A DNA stretch of 64,000 nucleotides, from contig NC_135561.1 of the NCBI RefSeq assembly GCF_964340395.1, forward strand, positions 22,192,986 through 22,256,985, read 5' to 3'. The stretch is from Glandiceps talaboti. Taxonomy: Eukaryota > Hemichordata > Enteropneusta > Spengelidae. The position numbers and the translations under genes were made by a program. How positions within the stretch are numbered: position 1 is the first letter of the stretch; each line of letters starts with the position of its first letter. The notes below the pieces were generated by a model. The model was not told the origin of the DNA, did no database searches, and saw only the letters and a list, made by a program, of their open reading frames with translations. Below are positions 23,101 through 33,884 of the stretch, one piece after another.

Positions 23101-24745
23101 TAGATAACACACTGGTAAGTTCTGCCTGGTACTGACAATGACTCTATTTGTGTAATTATTAATGTAGATAACGCACTGGTAAGTTCTGCCTGGTACTGAC
23201 AATGACTCTATTTGTGTAATTATTACTGTAGATAACGCACTGGTAAGTTCTGTCTGGTACTGACAATGACTCTATTTGTGTAATTATTACTGTAGATAAC
23301 GCACTGGTAAGTTCTGCCTGGTATTGACAATGACTCTATTTGTGTAATTATTACTGTAGATAAAGCACTGGTAAGTTCTGCCTGGTACTGACAATGACTC
23401 TATTTGTGTAATTATAACTGTAGATAAAGCACTGGTAAGTTCTGCCTGGTATTGACAATGACTCTATTTGTGTAATTATTACTGTAGATAACGCACTGGT
23501 AAGTTCTGCCTGGTACTGACAATGACTCTATTTGTGTAATTATTACTGTAGATAATGGACTGGTAAGTTCTGCCTGGTACTGACAATGACTCTATTTGAC
23601 AATGTGTAATTATTACTGTAGATAAAGCACTGGTAAGTTCTGCCTGGTACTGACAATGACTCTATTTGTGTAATTATTACTGTAGATAAAGCACTGGTAA
23701 GTTCTGCCTGGTATTGACAATGACTCTATTTGTAATTATTACTGTAGATAATACACTGGTAAGTTCTGCCTGGTATTGACAATGACTCTATTTGTAATTA
23801 TTACTGTAGATAATACACTGGTAAGTTCTGCCTGGTACTGACAATGACTCTATTTGTGTAATTATTACTGTAGATAATGGACTGGTAAGTTCTGCCTGGT
23901 ACTGACAATGACTCTATTTGTGTAATTATTACTGTAGATAATGCACTGGTAAGTTCTGCCTGGTACTGACAATGACTCTATTTGTGTAATTATTACTGTA
24001 GATAATGCACTGGTAAGTTCTGCCTGGTACTGACAATGACTCTATTTGTGTAATTATTACTGTAGATAATACACTGGTAAGTTCTGCCTGGTACTGACAA
24101 TGACTCTATTTGTGTAATTATTACTGTAGATAATGGACTGGTAAGTTCTGCCTGGTACTGACAATGACTCTATTTGTGTAATTATTACTGTAGATAACGC
24201 ACTGGTAAGTTCTGCCTGGTATTGACAATGACTCTATTTGTGTAATTATTACTGTAGATAATACACTGGTAAGTTCTGCCTGGTACTGACAATGACTCTA
24301 TTTGTGTAATTATTACTGTAGATAATGCACTGGTAAGTTCTGCCTGGTACTGACAATGACTCTATTTGTGTAATTATTACTGTAGATAATGGACTGGTAA
24401 GTTCTGCCTGGTATTGACAATGACTCTATTTGTGTAATTATTACTGTAGATAATGCACTGGTAAGTTCTGCCTGGTACTGACAATGACTCTATTTGTGTA
24501 ATTATTACTGTAGATAATGCACTGGTAAGTTCTGCCTGGTACTGACAATGACTCTATTTGTGTAATTATTGCTGTAGATAATGGACTGGTAAGTTCTGCC
24601 TGGTACTGACAATGACTCTATTTGTGTAATTATTACTGTAGATAAAGCACTGGTAAGTTCTGCCTGGTACTGACAATGACTCTATTTGTGTAATTATTAC
24701 TGTAGATAATGGACTGGTAAGTTCTGCCTGATACTGACACTGACA
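20185..24745. repeat. 64-bp minisatellite, about 71 copies
   Basis: Units GACAATGACTCTATTTGTGT, AATTATTACTGTAGATAACG and CACTGGTAAGTTCTGCCTGG, TATT; variants (AACG/AATG/AAAG/ATAC; TACT/TATT) cluster in runs. At 4.6 kb it is the longest array in the window. It stops about 15-20 bases from the exon-11 acceptor. The plus strand of each unit has CTGGTAAGT, but no plus-strand gene is present. Confidence 0.98.
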
Positions 24746-25190
24746 CAAAGCTAGCTATATGTGATAGTTGTGTGCCAAAGACAAAGACAAAGACTATTTC
24801 TCACATGACTATATGCTTACTACTTTACATAGTTACAATGACATAGTTCACTTTCTTGCTGGTATATCCTGTGATGATTTAGGATGTCAACACTTCACCT
24901 GCAACCCTAAGGGCATTTTTTCCTCATAGGAGAGTTTTGAGATATTTCTATAGCCAATAGGCTGGCTGTGAGAATTCCCTCTCATTTTGTATATATTATA
25001 AGTCATAGGTGAAACAATATTTTTTTTCTCACATACTTCCCATATTGCTGTGAAAAATTGTCGACAGCCATTAGTGACATGTCTTGTGGTATCAGAAACA
25101 TACTCCCAATTATGTTTGACATGACAGTTGTGATGTTTGGTCATATGTAACAATATCACATGTAAGATTTCATGTTTATATGGGCATCCT
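24746..25190. other. Unique intron sequence
   Basis: No exon fitting the phase 1 junction between exons 10 and 11 was found; an 90-codon minus-strand frame here has no domain signature. Confidence 0.45.
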
Positions 25191-25872
25191 AGGTATATAT
25201 GATACTATGTGATGTATACTATCTCATATCATACAATATTTGGTGGTTTATATATGATACTATGTGATGTATACTATCCCATATCATACAATATTTAGTG
25301 GTTTATATATGATACTATGTGATGTATACTATCCCATATCATACAATATTTGGTGGTTTATATATGATACTATGTGATGTATACTATCCCATATCATACA
25401 ATATTTAGTGGTTTATATATGATACTATGTGATGTATACTATCCCATATCATACAATATTTGGTGGTTTATATATGATACTATGTGATGTATACTATCCC
25501 ATATCACACAATATTTGGTGGTTTATATATGATACTATGTGATGTATACTATCCCATATCATACAATATTTGGTGGTTTATATATGATACTATGTGATGT
25601 ATACTATCCCATATCATACAATATTTGGTGGTTTATATATGATACTATGTGATGTATACTATCCCATATCATACAATATTTGGTGGTTTATATATGATAC
25701 TATGTGATGTATACTATCCCATATCATACAATATTTAGTGGTTTATATATGATGCTATGTGATGTATACTATCTCATATCATACAATATTTGGTGGTTTA
25801 CATATGATGCTATGTGATGTATACTATCTATCATACAATATTTGGTGGTTTATATATGATACTATGTGATGT

Positions 25873-26005
25873 ATACTTAAGCAATAAACCACCCCCTGGG
25901 GATGGTATACCAAGAGAAATATATGCACGAGCGATAGCGAGTGCATATATTGAGTTCACTGGTCAAAACCGAGTGGTATACCTTCCCCAGGGGGTGGTTT
26001 ATCGC
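25873..26005. mobile_element. Small MITE with about 31-bp inverted ends
   Basis: GCAATAAACCACCCCCTGGG at the left is matched inverted by CCCAGGGGGTGGTTTATCGC at the right, with two mismatches over 31 bp. It abuts the element at 26006, and the two may be one composite insertion. Confidence 0.7.
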
Positions 26006-26942
26006 TATTATATTATACCAGTATATTGAAAATATCGGAAACAAGATAAGAACTAACGTTTTCTCGTTTCATATGCGCCTCTGTGTCTAATTTGCATAAC
26101 AATAACGCTGCTTTTCAAGACAGCTGATCTTGGCCTCAATGTGAACGTCATGCAGCGACTGGATTTATTTTATCTGCTCGTCGTTTCTAGGGATAATCTG
26201 TACATTGATCGGCTCATTAAAAGTGCACAGTGATGAATAAACAACCTGTTTGACTCAAGGTATAAACTTGAAGTGGTTTATTAAATACAGCGTGCTTCGA
26301 TCGTTCCCGGCCGAATTCGCGACTCGGTGAAGTGATCGCGTGAGACGATAGGCATGGCGGCAGGTTGATATTTACAATGTATTTATATTACTGGAAGTTA
26401 CGTCAGTAGATTTTCGGGTTTGAGGATTTCCCTCTCGGATTGATGACTGGTACTCTAGGACAGGATCCCAGACAAATTTCTATTTAGATTAATGGTAAGT
26501 CGGCCAGTGTAACCTCTTTCACTTGCTTCATTTTTATGACAGGACAGGACAGCTCACCAATGTTTCCACTCCAGCCGGCCGCGCCGAGGCTGGGACCGCG
26601 ACCGATCTCGTGCATGCCTAGCGCCTCGACCTCAGTACATGTAGTAGGCGATGATTTGAACAAATACGCGATGACTGGGTTGCTTTCGAAATTTCCTTCA
26701 TAATTTCTCATAAAATATTGTCTCATTGAGAGAAAATCCTCCTCTGACAATTCGAAGAGTTCACTATCAGTATCACGGCGGACTACAACTCAACGCTCGT
26801 AGACGAACAAAATTTGGACGCGTGCCAGCAGTGCATTATCGTACCAGCAGTGCATTATCACTCGTTTTAGACGCGCTAGTTCGATGTCTAGACCAATCAG
26901 ATCCCTCGATTTCCACCATCAATATACTGGTATAATATAATA
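26006..26942. mobile_element. DNA element with perfect 23-bp terminal inverted repeats
   Basis: Bases 26006-26028 (TATTATATTATACCAGTATA and three more) are the exact reverse complement of 26920-26942. The interior is CpG-rich compared with the host array. It contains a minus-strand 88-codon frame (26750-26484) starting MSEEDFLSMRQYFMRNYEGN, with normal-looking composition and a possible donor ATGAAGCAA|GTGAAA. It may be a captured or element-encoded first exon; not recognised. Confidence 0.75.
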
Positions 26943-27256
26943 TCCCATATCATACAATATTTGGTGGTTTATATATGATACTATGTGATGTATACTATCC
27001 CATATCATACAATATTTGGTGGTTTATATATGATACTATGTGATGTATACTATCCCATATCATACAATATTTGGTGGTTTATATATGATACTATGTGATG
27101 TATACTATCCCATATCATACAATATTTGGTGGTTTATATATGATACTATGTGATGTATACTATCTCATATCATACAATATTTGGTGGTTTATAAATACAT
27201 ATGACATTTTGTATTCTAAAGTTGATTCATAATTCTACATAAATTTGTATACTTAC

Positions 27257-27547
27257 CACTTTGTTTGGTTATAATGTTTGACGACATACTAAATTTTCCA
27301 GCTCCTAGTTCATTCACAGCTTGTACTCGAAATGAATAACTTGTATATGGTTTAAGTTTATCCACAGTGTAGTAACTGTCTCTGATATCACTTGCCAACA
27401 CTTCAAAAAATCCTTCATTATTTTCATCAACTTCAAGATTATACAAGAGTGTTAACAGTGGTTCTGCTGTGGGTATATCACTCCAAGTAATATCAACTGT
27501 ACTTGCTGTTATGTTTTGAACAGCTGGACTACTTGGCATCATGGGAA
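27257..27547 (-). CDS. Exon 10: complete FN3 domain 1
   Basis: One FN3 domain in a single 291-bp exon, phase 1 at both ends. It has the B-strand tryptophan in VDITWSD, the C-strand tyrosine in LLYNLEVD, the turn DSYYTVDKLKPYTSYSF, and the F-strand motif FRVQAVNELGAG. The Tyr-Thr-Val...Leu-x-Pro pattern is typical of the first FN3 of Robo-like receptors, but it is common enough elsewhere not to decide orthology. Confidence 0.92.
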
Positions 27548-27874
27548 CTGAAATAAAACATAACGGATTGATTATACAAAATGCTTGCTTGTAGAGGAAC
27601 CACTATTTATTTGCTACACATCATTATAATATATTTATAAGTGACTTGATCTGTTCACAGAGTATATTAAAGGGGCACAAGCTGAGTCTATATGTATTTT
27701 GGCATAGTTTTTGCTGCATATTTCAAAGGTACTCACTGAAACACACTCAATGAACACTTGAAAAATGACTGAACTCAAACCTGGCATTAAGATATATCCT
27801 ATAAGGATCCTATGATGTAAGTTATCATACTGTTATACACATAAAAAAAAATATTCAGACATATACCTGGTATA

Positions 27875-28335
27875 AACATACAAGCGACCTATCGGTTAGA
27901 ATAGCTCCACTGTTTTTTTTTAATTTTATTTTTTATTTTGGTGACATGTAGAAGTGGTTCAGTTCTTCAGCTCTTCACTATGCAGTTTTGTTTTAGCGAT
28001 GTAATAAAGTGGTTAGTGGTTTCATATGATGTCTCACTATAAAACACATTTTACACAGAAGTTGGTAATGTATTGTACTTTTATACCATAGTCACCATTT
28101 TATAACAAAAATCTACTGTTATGAAAAATTGCACAAAATCTCAGAAAAAAAATGACTGGGAAATGCACACAAGAAAAAGAAAAAAAGAGGATTTTGAGGT
28201 TGGCTATAAATAATTCCAGTGTTTTACAGCTTTAACCCTGGAAAATTTTAATGATGAATGAAATAAACTAGGGATCTAAAATAATTTTGAGGCAATTTGA
28301 ATTTCAATTTTCTAACAAATTTACCAAGTCAACAA
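27875..28335. repeat. Dispersed repeat, copy 1 (pair with 60108-60522)
   Basis: Begins ACAAGCGACCTATCGGT and shares long blocks with 60108-60522 (GTGGTTAGTGG, CATATGATGTCTCACTAT, AATGACTGGGAAATGCACAC, GAGGTTGGCTATAAATAATT) in the same orientation. No coding potential; non-autonomous mobile repeat inferred. Confidence 0.85.
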
Positions 28336-28377
28336 CATTCAACTTGTACTAGTTGTAGTAGATATATATAGGGAAGA

Positions 28378-28938
28378 AATGTATTAATCACCATCTTAGT
28401 TTCCGTACCGGCGGCGACAATCCCAAGTACCCGGAAGAGAGTCATTCTCAGCCACACGTTACAGTGGTAACACTCGTTCATGTTCGGTTACCTTTCATTA
28501 AGAAAACACAACGAAAATGGTTGAAGTGATCTTTTTTTTAATTTCTTTTCATCACAACAACAAAATCTGTGTGATCAAAAGTGTTGTAAACTAAACCAGA
28601 AAGAATTATCGGACTGGCTAAACTTCCCGATGAATTGGAGTAAGGTCCAAGTCCAAGTAAGCCTTGATAGTACTATTAGTACGTGAGAAAATCGTCTCAA
28701 ACTAGCGATACAACTTTCAAAATATAACTTGACATGTCTTCATCTGTTAGAGTTATACAATTCAAGATGGGTTTTCACTCGAAAACAACAATTCTGTGAA
28801 TAATGACACTCTGAACACAGCAATTTCTCGGACGATGTTACCACTGTAACGTATGGCTTACAACGACTTGCTTCCGGGTTAGTCCCTCGTGCATCCAGGT
28901 ACTTGGGATTGTCGCCGTGCGGATGGCGATTAATACAT
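28378..28938. mobile_element. MITE-like element with about 100-bp imperfect inverted ends
   Basis: Left end ATGTATTAATCACCATC... GGCGACAATCCCAAGTACC... CACGTTACAGTGGTAAC is matched inverted at the right (GTTACCACTGTAACGTATGG, GGTACTTGGGATTGTCGCC, GCGATTAATACAT). CpG content is higher than in the flanks. Confidence 0.8.
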
Positions 28939-30239
28939 ACATCGTCTGATATTTTAATTTATGAAGTTTCTTGTGACCAGCGCCTGTCAGCAGACTCTGC
29001 CAATTTTTTTTTCATCATTCCATTGTATTTAAACCTTGTACTTGACATTTCGCAATATTTATAATTCTCAACAAAATACCTCAACATGCCTCACTTCGCT
29101 CGTACTCAAAGCAGCCCCGGTATGATCACTGACATGACTAGAGAGAACCTTTTCGGATTTATGTGTAAAACGGGGAAAGATATGCAAAACATAATGCAAA
29201 GTCTGAAGCCAAATTAAAGTTGTAATTATTTTAATTATTTTTCCTTGCCAAATATTTGCATTTTGGAAATGGCAAGACACGTTCATGTTGTTTAACTTTA
29301 CATGTGAACTGTTGGCCAATAAACAAAGTTTGGTCGATTCACAGTCGGCAGTGAGACTGCACTGCTCTTGCATAACTTCAACCGCATGCCTTCCTTACGC
29401 AAGTTGTCTTCATTCTGGTTCACTGTCACTCCAAATTGCACGACAATATAGAATTAATCATAAGTTACATGTTATCTGAAAACATCACACTTTTATAGTG
29501 GGTCTGAAGTGTGATTTTAGTGAGTACCAAGAACGTCCTGTGTTGTTACTTGCGGTGGAAAATCGCCCGGTCAAATGAGGTCAGCTTCAGCTTCTGGTCA
29601 AATCAGTTGTTTTCTACCAAAAATTCTTGAACGGAGAGTTACACAACGATCCTACTAAATTTACTTGCCATAGTTATTTAAAACACATAAAAATCCACCT
29701 TTTTGTGAAATTTGTAAAACTTCCCGGTCTGTATTAAGTAAACTACTAGGGTAGTAGTATGGGCGAAAAACTGGGTCGAGGTTTCAGGACCTAGGGCCTC
29801 AAGTATGTGTCCCGAATTCGTCGGAAAATTGGTATTCCTAAATGTAATTCCAAAATTTATGTTGCTGGTACGAAAGAAGAGATGTCAGTTGAGGTTTAGG
29901 CGTTTACAGTATCTAAAATGTTGGACTCTAGTGAAAGTTATGGCGAGTTGAAAATACCAAAAAATAAGGCCCATGAGCAGCCATTCAAAATGTAACACTA
30001 GTCGCAAACTGAAGGATAGAGTACGCAAATGAGGACGTTGCGGACTGGCTGATTATGTAGAAGGGGTGCAGAATTTGGATTTGAAGTTTACAACCCTGTT
30101 TCGAACAAACGCTTGTCATTTGGGTGCCCAATACGTAGAATTATGACTATAGCACATATTACATTGCTTGTTTGACGTCAATAGTGTCTTTTGAAAAGTG
30201 GCAGTTTACTTAAAGTCTCGTCGACTGATTTCCAATATG
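28939..30239. other. Unique or old-transposon intron sequence
   Basis: Mixed-composition DNA with CpG, unlike the AT-rich introns around it, but no recognisable protein. Frames of 60-100 codons at 29068-29479 lack domain signatures. Confidence 0.4.
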
Positions 30240-30672
30240 GTGGCGGTCATAATGCTCATTAACATATTCATTTTTTTTTCAAATTACCAAAAAAAAAATC
30301 ATAAAAAATAAAAATGAAGACGTGCTGACTTGAAATTAACAAATCTAAGTAAGCTACCCTCTGTGCATCAACACACCAGATATCAAAGCAATCTGATAAG
30401 TAGTATTCGAGGAGATGATGAAAATATCATTTTTTGAAAAAAAATCATAAAAAATTGAAAATGGCAGAGATCAACTTGGCATGAACAAATCTGAATAGCC
30501 TCCCCCAAGGGGACATGCACACCAAATATTGAAGAATTCTGACTGTCACTTTCGGAGAAGATGATTAAAATATAAAAGTTTGACGGACACCAATGATTCC
30601 ACCTATACTCTATACCTTAATACAACCTATACCTAAAGCTATGCTTTCAGCTTTCGTTGACAGCGGAGCTAA
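30240..30672. mobile_element. Dispersed repeat family B, copy 1
   Basis: Contains AGATCAACTTGGCATGAACA, CACACCAAATATTGAAG, TTCTGACTGTCA and ends AGCTTTCGTTGACAGCGGAG CTAAAAAT. The same blocks are at 35930-36230, and the ending recurs near 36615-36655. Confidence 0.7.
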
Positions 30673-30674
30673 AA

Positions 30675-30745
30675 ATACAGACACATACCCGGTATAAAAC
30701 ACACATTACAGACATATACCTAGTATAAAACACACATATACATAC
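30675..30745 (-). repeat. Three-copy repeat of the exon-9 donor
   Basis: After the true donor CAG|GTATGTATATGTGTG, the intron repeats CTAGGTATATGTCTG and CCGGGTATGTGTCTG, each followed by TGTGTTTTATAC, at about 30-bp spacing. Confidence 0.75.
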
Positions 30746-31009
30746 CTGTGAGAGTGTAACTGTCAAGACTATCACCAAATTTATTGGTTGACCAACAGTT
30801 GTACACAGATGCATCCATGGAAACATCATCATAGATAATGAGTTGATAATTTGGAGTTACAAAGTGACCTGGTATTGTATTACTTGTATCTACTTGTATT
30901 CCATTCAGGAGCCATTGTGTGATAGGTTGGGGGGATCCAATGGACTTACATTCTATGGTTGTCTTATTAAAATCATGTTTGATATCAACTCCTACTAGTA
31001 CTGGTTTCC
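30746..31009 (-). CDS. Exon 9: complete Ig7 domain
   Basis: 264-bp exon, phase 1 at both ends. It encodes GKPVLVGVDIKHDFNKT, first cysteine in TIECKSIGSPQP, tryptophan in TQWLLNG, second cysteine in ASVYNCWSTNKFG, and ends YTLT. It is the last Ig domain before the FN3 region. Its donor ACAG|GTATGTATATG is followed by two further tandem copies of the same border within 70 bp. Confidence 0.9.
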
Positions 31010-31159
31010 CTGAAATGTCAACAAAACAAATATATTTTACACTTTTGTAACAATGTGAATATCTATGGTACATTTGATATAATATTGTCTGTGTGTGGTG
31101 TATTTGTGTCAATGTTAAATTACAATGTGATTGTGTGTTTATATGATTGTGTACTTGTG

Positions 31160-31166
31160 TGCATTG

Positions 31167-31230
<64 letters not shown>

Positions 31231-31270
31231 ATTGGTTTGTGTGTGTGTGTGTGTATGTGCGCATTGGTTT

Positions 31271-31317
<47 letters not shown>

Positions 31318-31325
31318 TGTGAAAT
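31160..31325. repeat. (GT)n microsatellite with interspersed CATTGGTT
   Basis: Long GT dinucleotide runs, interrupted by GCATTGGTTT two or three times. Intron between exons 8 and 9. Confidence 0.98.
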
Positions 31326-31339
31326 TTAATATTGCATGT

Positions 31340-31530
31340 CAGGGAAACGACATATTATGGACAGATGGACACACACATGCAATCACATGATGGACACATA
31401 AACACACAGATCGACACACACATGCAATTACATGATAGAACACACATGCAATCACACGTAGACACATAAACACACACATGCAATCACATGTAGACACATA
31501 AACACACACATGGATGCACACATGCACAGA
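31340..31530. repeat. CA-rich degenerate minisatellite
   Basis: About 20-40-bp units on ACACACATGCAATCACATG and GACACATAAACACACA. Confidence 0.85.
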
Positions 31531-31581
31531 CAAAGCCCATTGTGGCATGGCTAAAATATAATATAACGGCATCTTTAATAC

Positions 31582-32163
31582 CTTGCACTGTTAGTGGTAC
31601 AGTAGCCTCATCTTGTCCAAGTAGATTGGTTGCAATGCAGCTATAATTTCCAGTATCTCGAACAACTGATACAGGTGAAATGACTAAACTGTTTGAATAA
31701 AACACATAATATGTTTGTTGTTGTAATTGTTCACCATGTGGTCCATGCCATGTTATGGTAGGAGTGGGTTTGCCTGAACTATGACAATGTAGAATAGCAT
31801 GATTGTTTTCAGTTGCAAGAACCGATGGTGATGAGTATATGTTTGGTGGCTGGTTGATTGACAGGTATAAATTAGTTGTTATGACACCGACTGAGTTGGC
31901 TGCTTCACAAACATACCATGTTTGATCAATCAGTCTCACATTCCAAATATATAAATGTCCACTTGTAGAAATATAGCTGTTGGCCCCTGGAAAGTCAGAT
32001 GGGGTGTTGCCATCACCAACTGGGTATATTTTGGATCCATCAAAGTCAGAGATATACCATGTTATAGTTGGAGGTTCTCTGGCCATTGCTTGACATGGTA
32101 ATGAAATGGGATAACTAAGATTGGCTGTAACATTTGATGGCTGTACTGTAAACACTGGAATAT
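31582..32163 (-). CDS. Exon 8: two complete Ig domains (Ig5 and Ig6)
   Basis: A 582-bp exon with two Ig domains in tandem, phase 1 at both ends. Ig5 has its cysteines in ISLPCQAMAREPP and WYVCEAAN, with tryptophan in ITWYIS; a long loop rich in Gly, Pro and Asp lies between them. Ig6 has them in AILHCHSSGKPTP and GNYSCIATN, with tryptophan in ITWHGP. The exon ends PLTVQ at GCAAG|GTATTA. A two-domain exon is unlike the neighbouring split Ig domains and suggests loss of an intron or retroposition of that part. Confidence 0.92.
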
Positions 32164-32319
32164 CTGGAAAAAATTGACAAACAGTTTCATTAGATCACTG
32201 AAGAAAATGATGCTACCACAGAGATTTCAGAGCTGAAATTTTTACAAATTAGATTGGAACTTTATATTTGATAACACTTGCATATAGCAATCTGATAACA
32301 TTTACATTGACCAATCTGA

Positions 32320-33680
32320 TAACACTTGCATGACTGCCTGTGACTTGGTTGATACTTACCCCCAAGTTAACAGATTGTGACTTGGTTGATACTTACCCCA
32401 AGTTAACAAATTGCCTGTGACTTGGTTGATACTTACCCCTAGTTAACAAACTGCCTGTGACTTGGTTGATACTTACCCCTAGTTAACAGATTGTGACTTG
32501 GTTGATACTTACCCCAAGTTAACAGATTGTGACTTAGTTGATACTTACCCCCTAGCTGACAGACTGCCTGTGACTTGGTTGATACTTACCCCTAGTTAAC
32601 AGATTGTGACTTGGTTGATACTTACCCCAAGTTAACAGATTGTGACTTAGTTGATACTTAGCCCTAGTTAACAGATTGTGACTTGGTTGATACTTACCCC
32701 TAGTTAACAGACTGTCTGTGACTTGGTTGATACTTGCCCCTAGTTAACAGACTGCCTGTGACTTAGTTGATACTTACCCCCTAGTTAACAGATTGTGACT
32801 TGGTTGATACTTACCCCAAGTTAACAGATTGTGACTTAGTTGATACTTACCCCTAGTTAACAGATTGTGATTTGGTTGATACTTGCCCCTAGTTAACAGA
32901 CTGCCTGTGACTTAGTTGATACTTACCCCAAGTTAACAGATTGTGACTTGGTTGATACTTACCCCCTAGTTAACAGATTGTGACTTAGTTGATACTTACC
33001 CCTAGTTAACAGATTGTGACTTGGTTGATACTTACCCCTAGTTAACAGACTGCCTGTGACTTGGTTGATACTTGCCCCTAGTTAACAGATTGTGACTTAG
33101 TTGATACTTACCCCTAGTTAACAGATTGTGACTTAGTTGATACTTACCCCTAGTTAACAGATTGTCTGTGACTTGGTTGATACTTACCCCTAGTTAACAG
33201 ATTGTGACTTGGTTGATACTTACCCCTAGTTAACAGATTGTGACTTGGTTGATCCTTACCCCTAGTTAACAAACTGCCTGTGACTTGGTTGATACTTACC
33301 CCTAGTTAACAGACTGCCTGTGACTTGGTTGATACTTACCCCAAGTTAACAGATTATGACTTAGTTGATACTTACCCCTAGTTAACAAACTGCCTGTGAC
33401 TTGGTTGATACTTACCCCTAGTTAACAGACTGCCTGTGACTTGGTTGATACTTACCCCAAGTTAACAGATTGTGACTTGGTTGATACTTACCCCTAGTTA
33501 ACAGACTGCCTGTGACTTGGTTGATCCTTACCCCTAGTTAACAGATTGTGACTTGGTTGATACTTACCCCTAGTTAACAAATTGTGACTTAGTTGATACT
33601 TACCCCTAGTTAACAAATTGTGACTTAGTTGATACTTACCCCTAGTTAACAAACTGCCTGTGACTTGGTTGATCCCAGCT
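32320..33680. repeat. 36/40-bp minisatellite made of the exon-7 donor, about 35 copies
   Basis: On the gene's strand each unit is ATCAACCAAGTCACAGGCAG, TCTGTTAACTAGGG|GTAAGT; the 36-bp form lacks four bases of ACAGGCAG. This is the last 34 bases of exon 7 plus the first six of the intron. Almost every copy keeps GTAAG (a few read GCAAG or GTAAGGATC). Confidence 0.97.
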
Positions 33681-33774
33681 TCATTGCTTGCAATACAAGT
33701 ATAGGAGCCTAGATTGCTGGTTAATATACTGCTGATAAGGATAGTGTAGTTGGAAAATACTATCACATTCATGT
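33640..33774 (-). CDS. Exon 7: Ig4, C-terminal half
   Basis: Completes Ig4: MNVIVFSNYTILISS, then LGSYTCIASNEAG with the second cysteine, and a C-terminal stretch INQVTGSLLTR. Phase 1 at both ends. The last 34 exon bases plus the donor (AGGG|GTAAGT) are the unit of the tandem array that occupies the following intron, so the exon's 3' boundary is effectively the first repeat. I chose the most upstream GTAAGT as the real donor because it gives the shortest frame-consistent Ig4 and the correct phase to exon 8. Confidence 0.85.
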
Positions 33775-33884
33775 CTGAAATAACAAACAGAATTATCAAT
33801 CACAAACTTGATTTGCAATGAAACAAAGTACAAACTTACAGTAATGTTTGGACAGCCAGGGAGGGAAGTGATCATGGAATCATA

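Larger units (their letters stand above)
25192..27195. repeat. 55-bp minisatellite split by a transposon insertion, about 17 copies
   Basis: Units ATACTATCCCATATCATACA, ATATTTGGTGGTTTATATAT, GATACTATGTGATGT. The array stops at 25877 and resumes in register at about 26942; the piece between is the inserted mobile DNA. Confidence 0.96.

Noticed and set aside
20185-24745. CTGGTAAGT in each 64-bp unit as a donor array for a plus-strand gene
   Set aside because: No plus-strand exon is visible anywhere nearby; on the gene's strand these bases are not donors.
28378-28938. The GC-richer block as a promoter or CpG island of the receptor gene
   Set aside because: Its matching inverted ends show it is a mobile element inside an intron.
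29068-29479. Frames of 64-101 codons on both strands
   Set aside because: No domain and overlapping frames on opposite strands in probable old transposon DNA.
31160-31325. Cys/Val-repeat frames in the GT microsatellite
   Set aside because: Dinucleotide repeat translation only.
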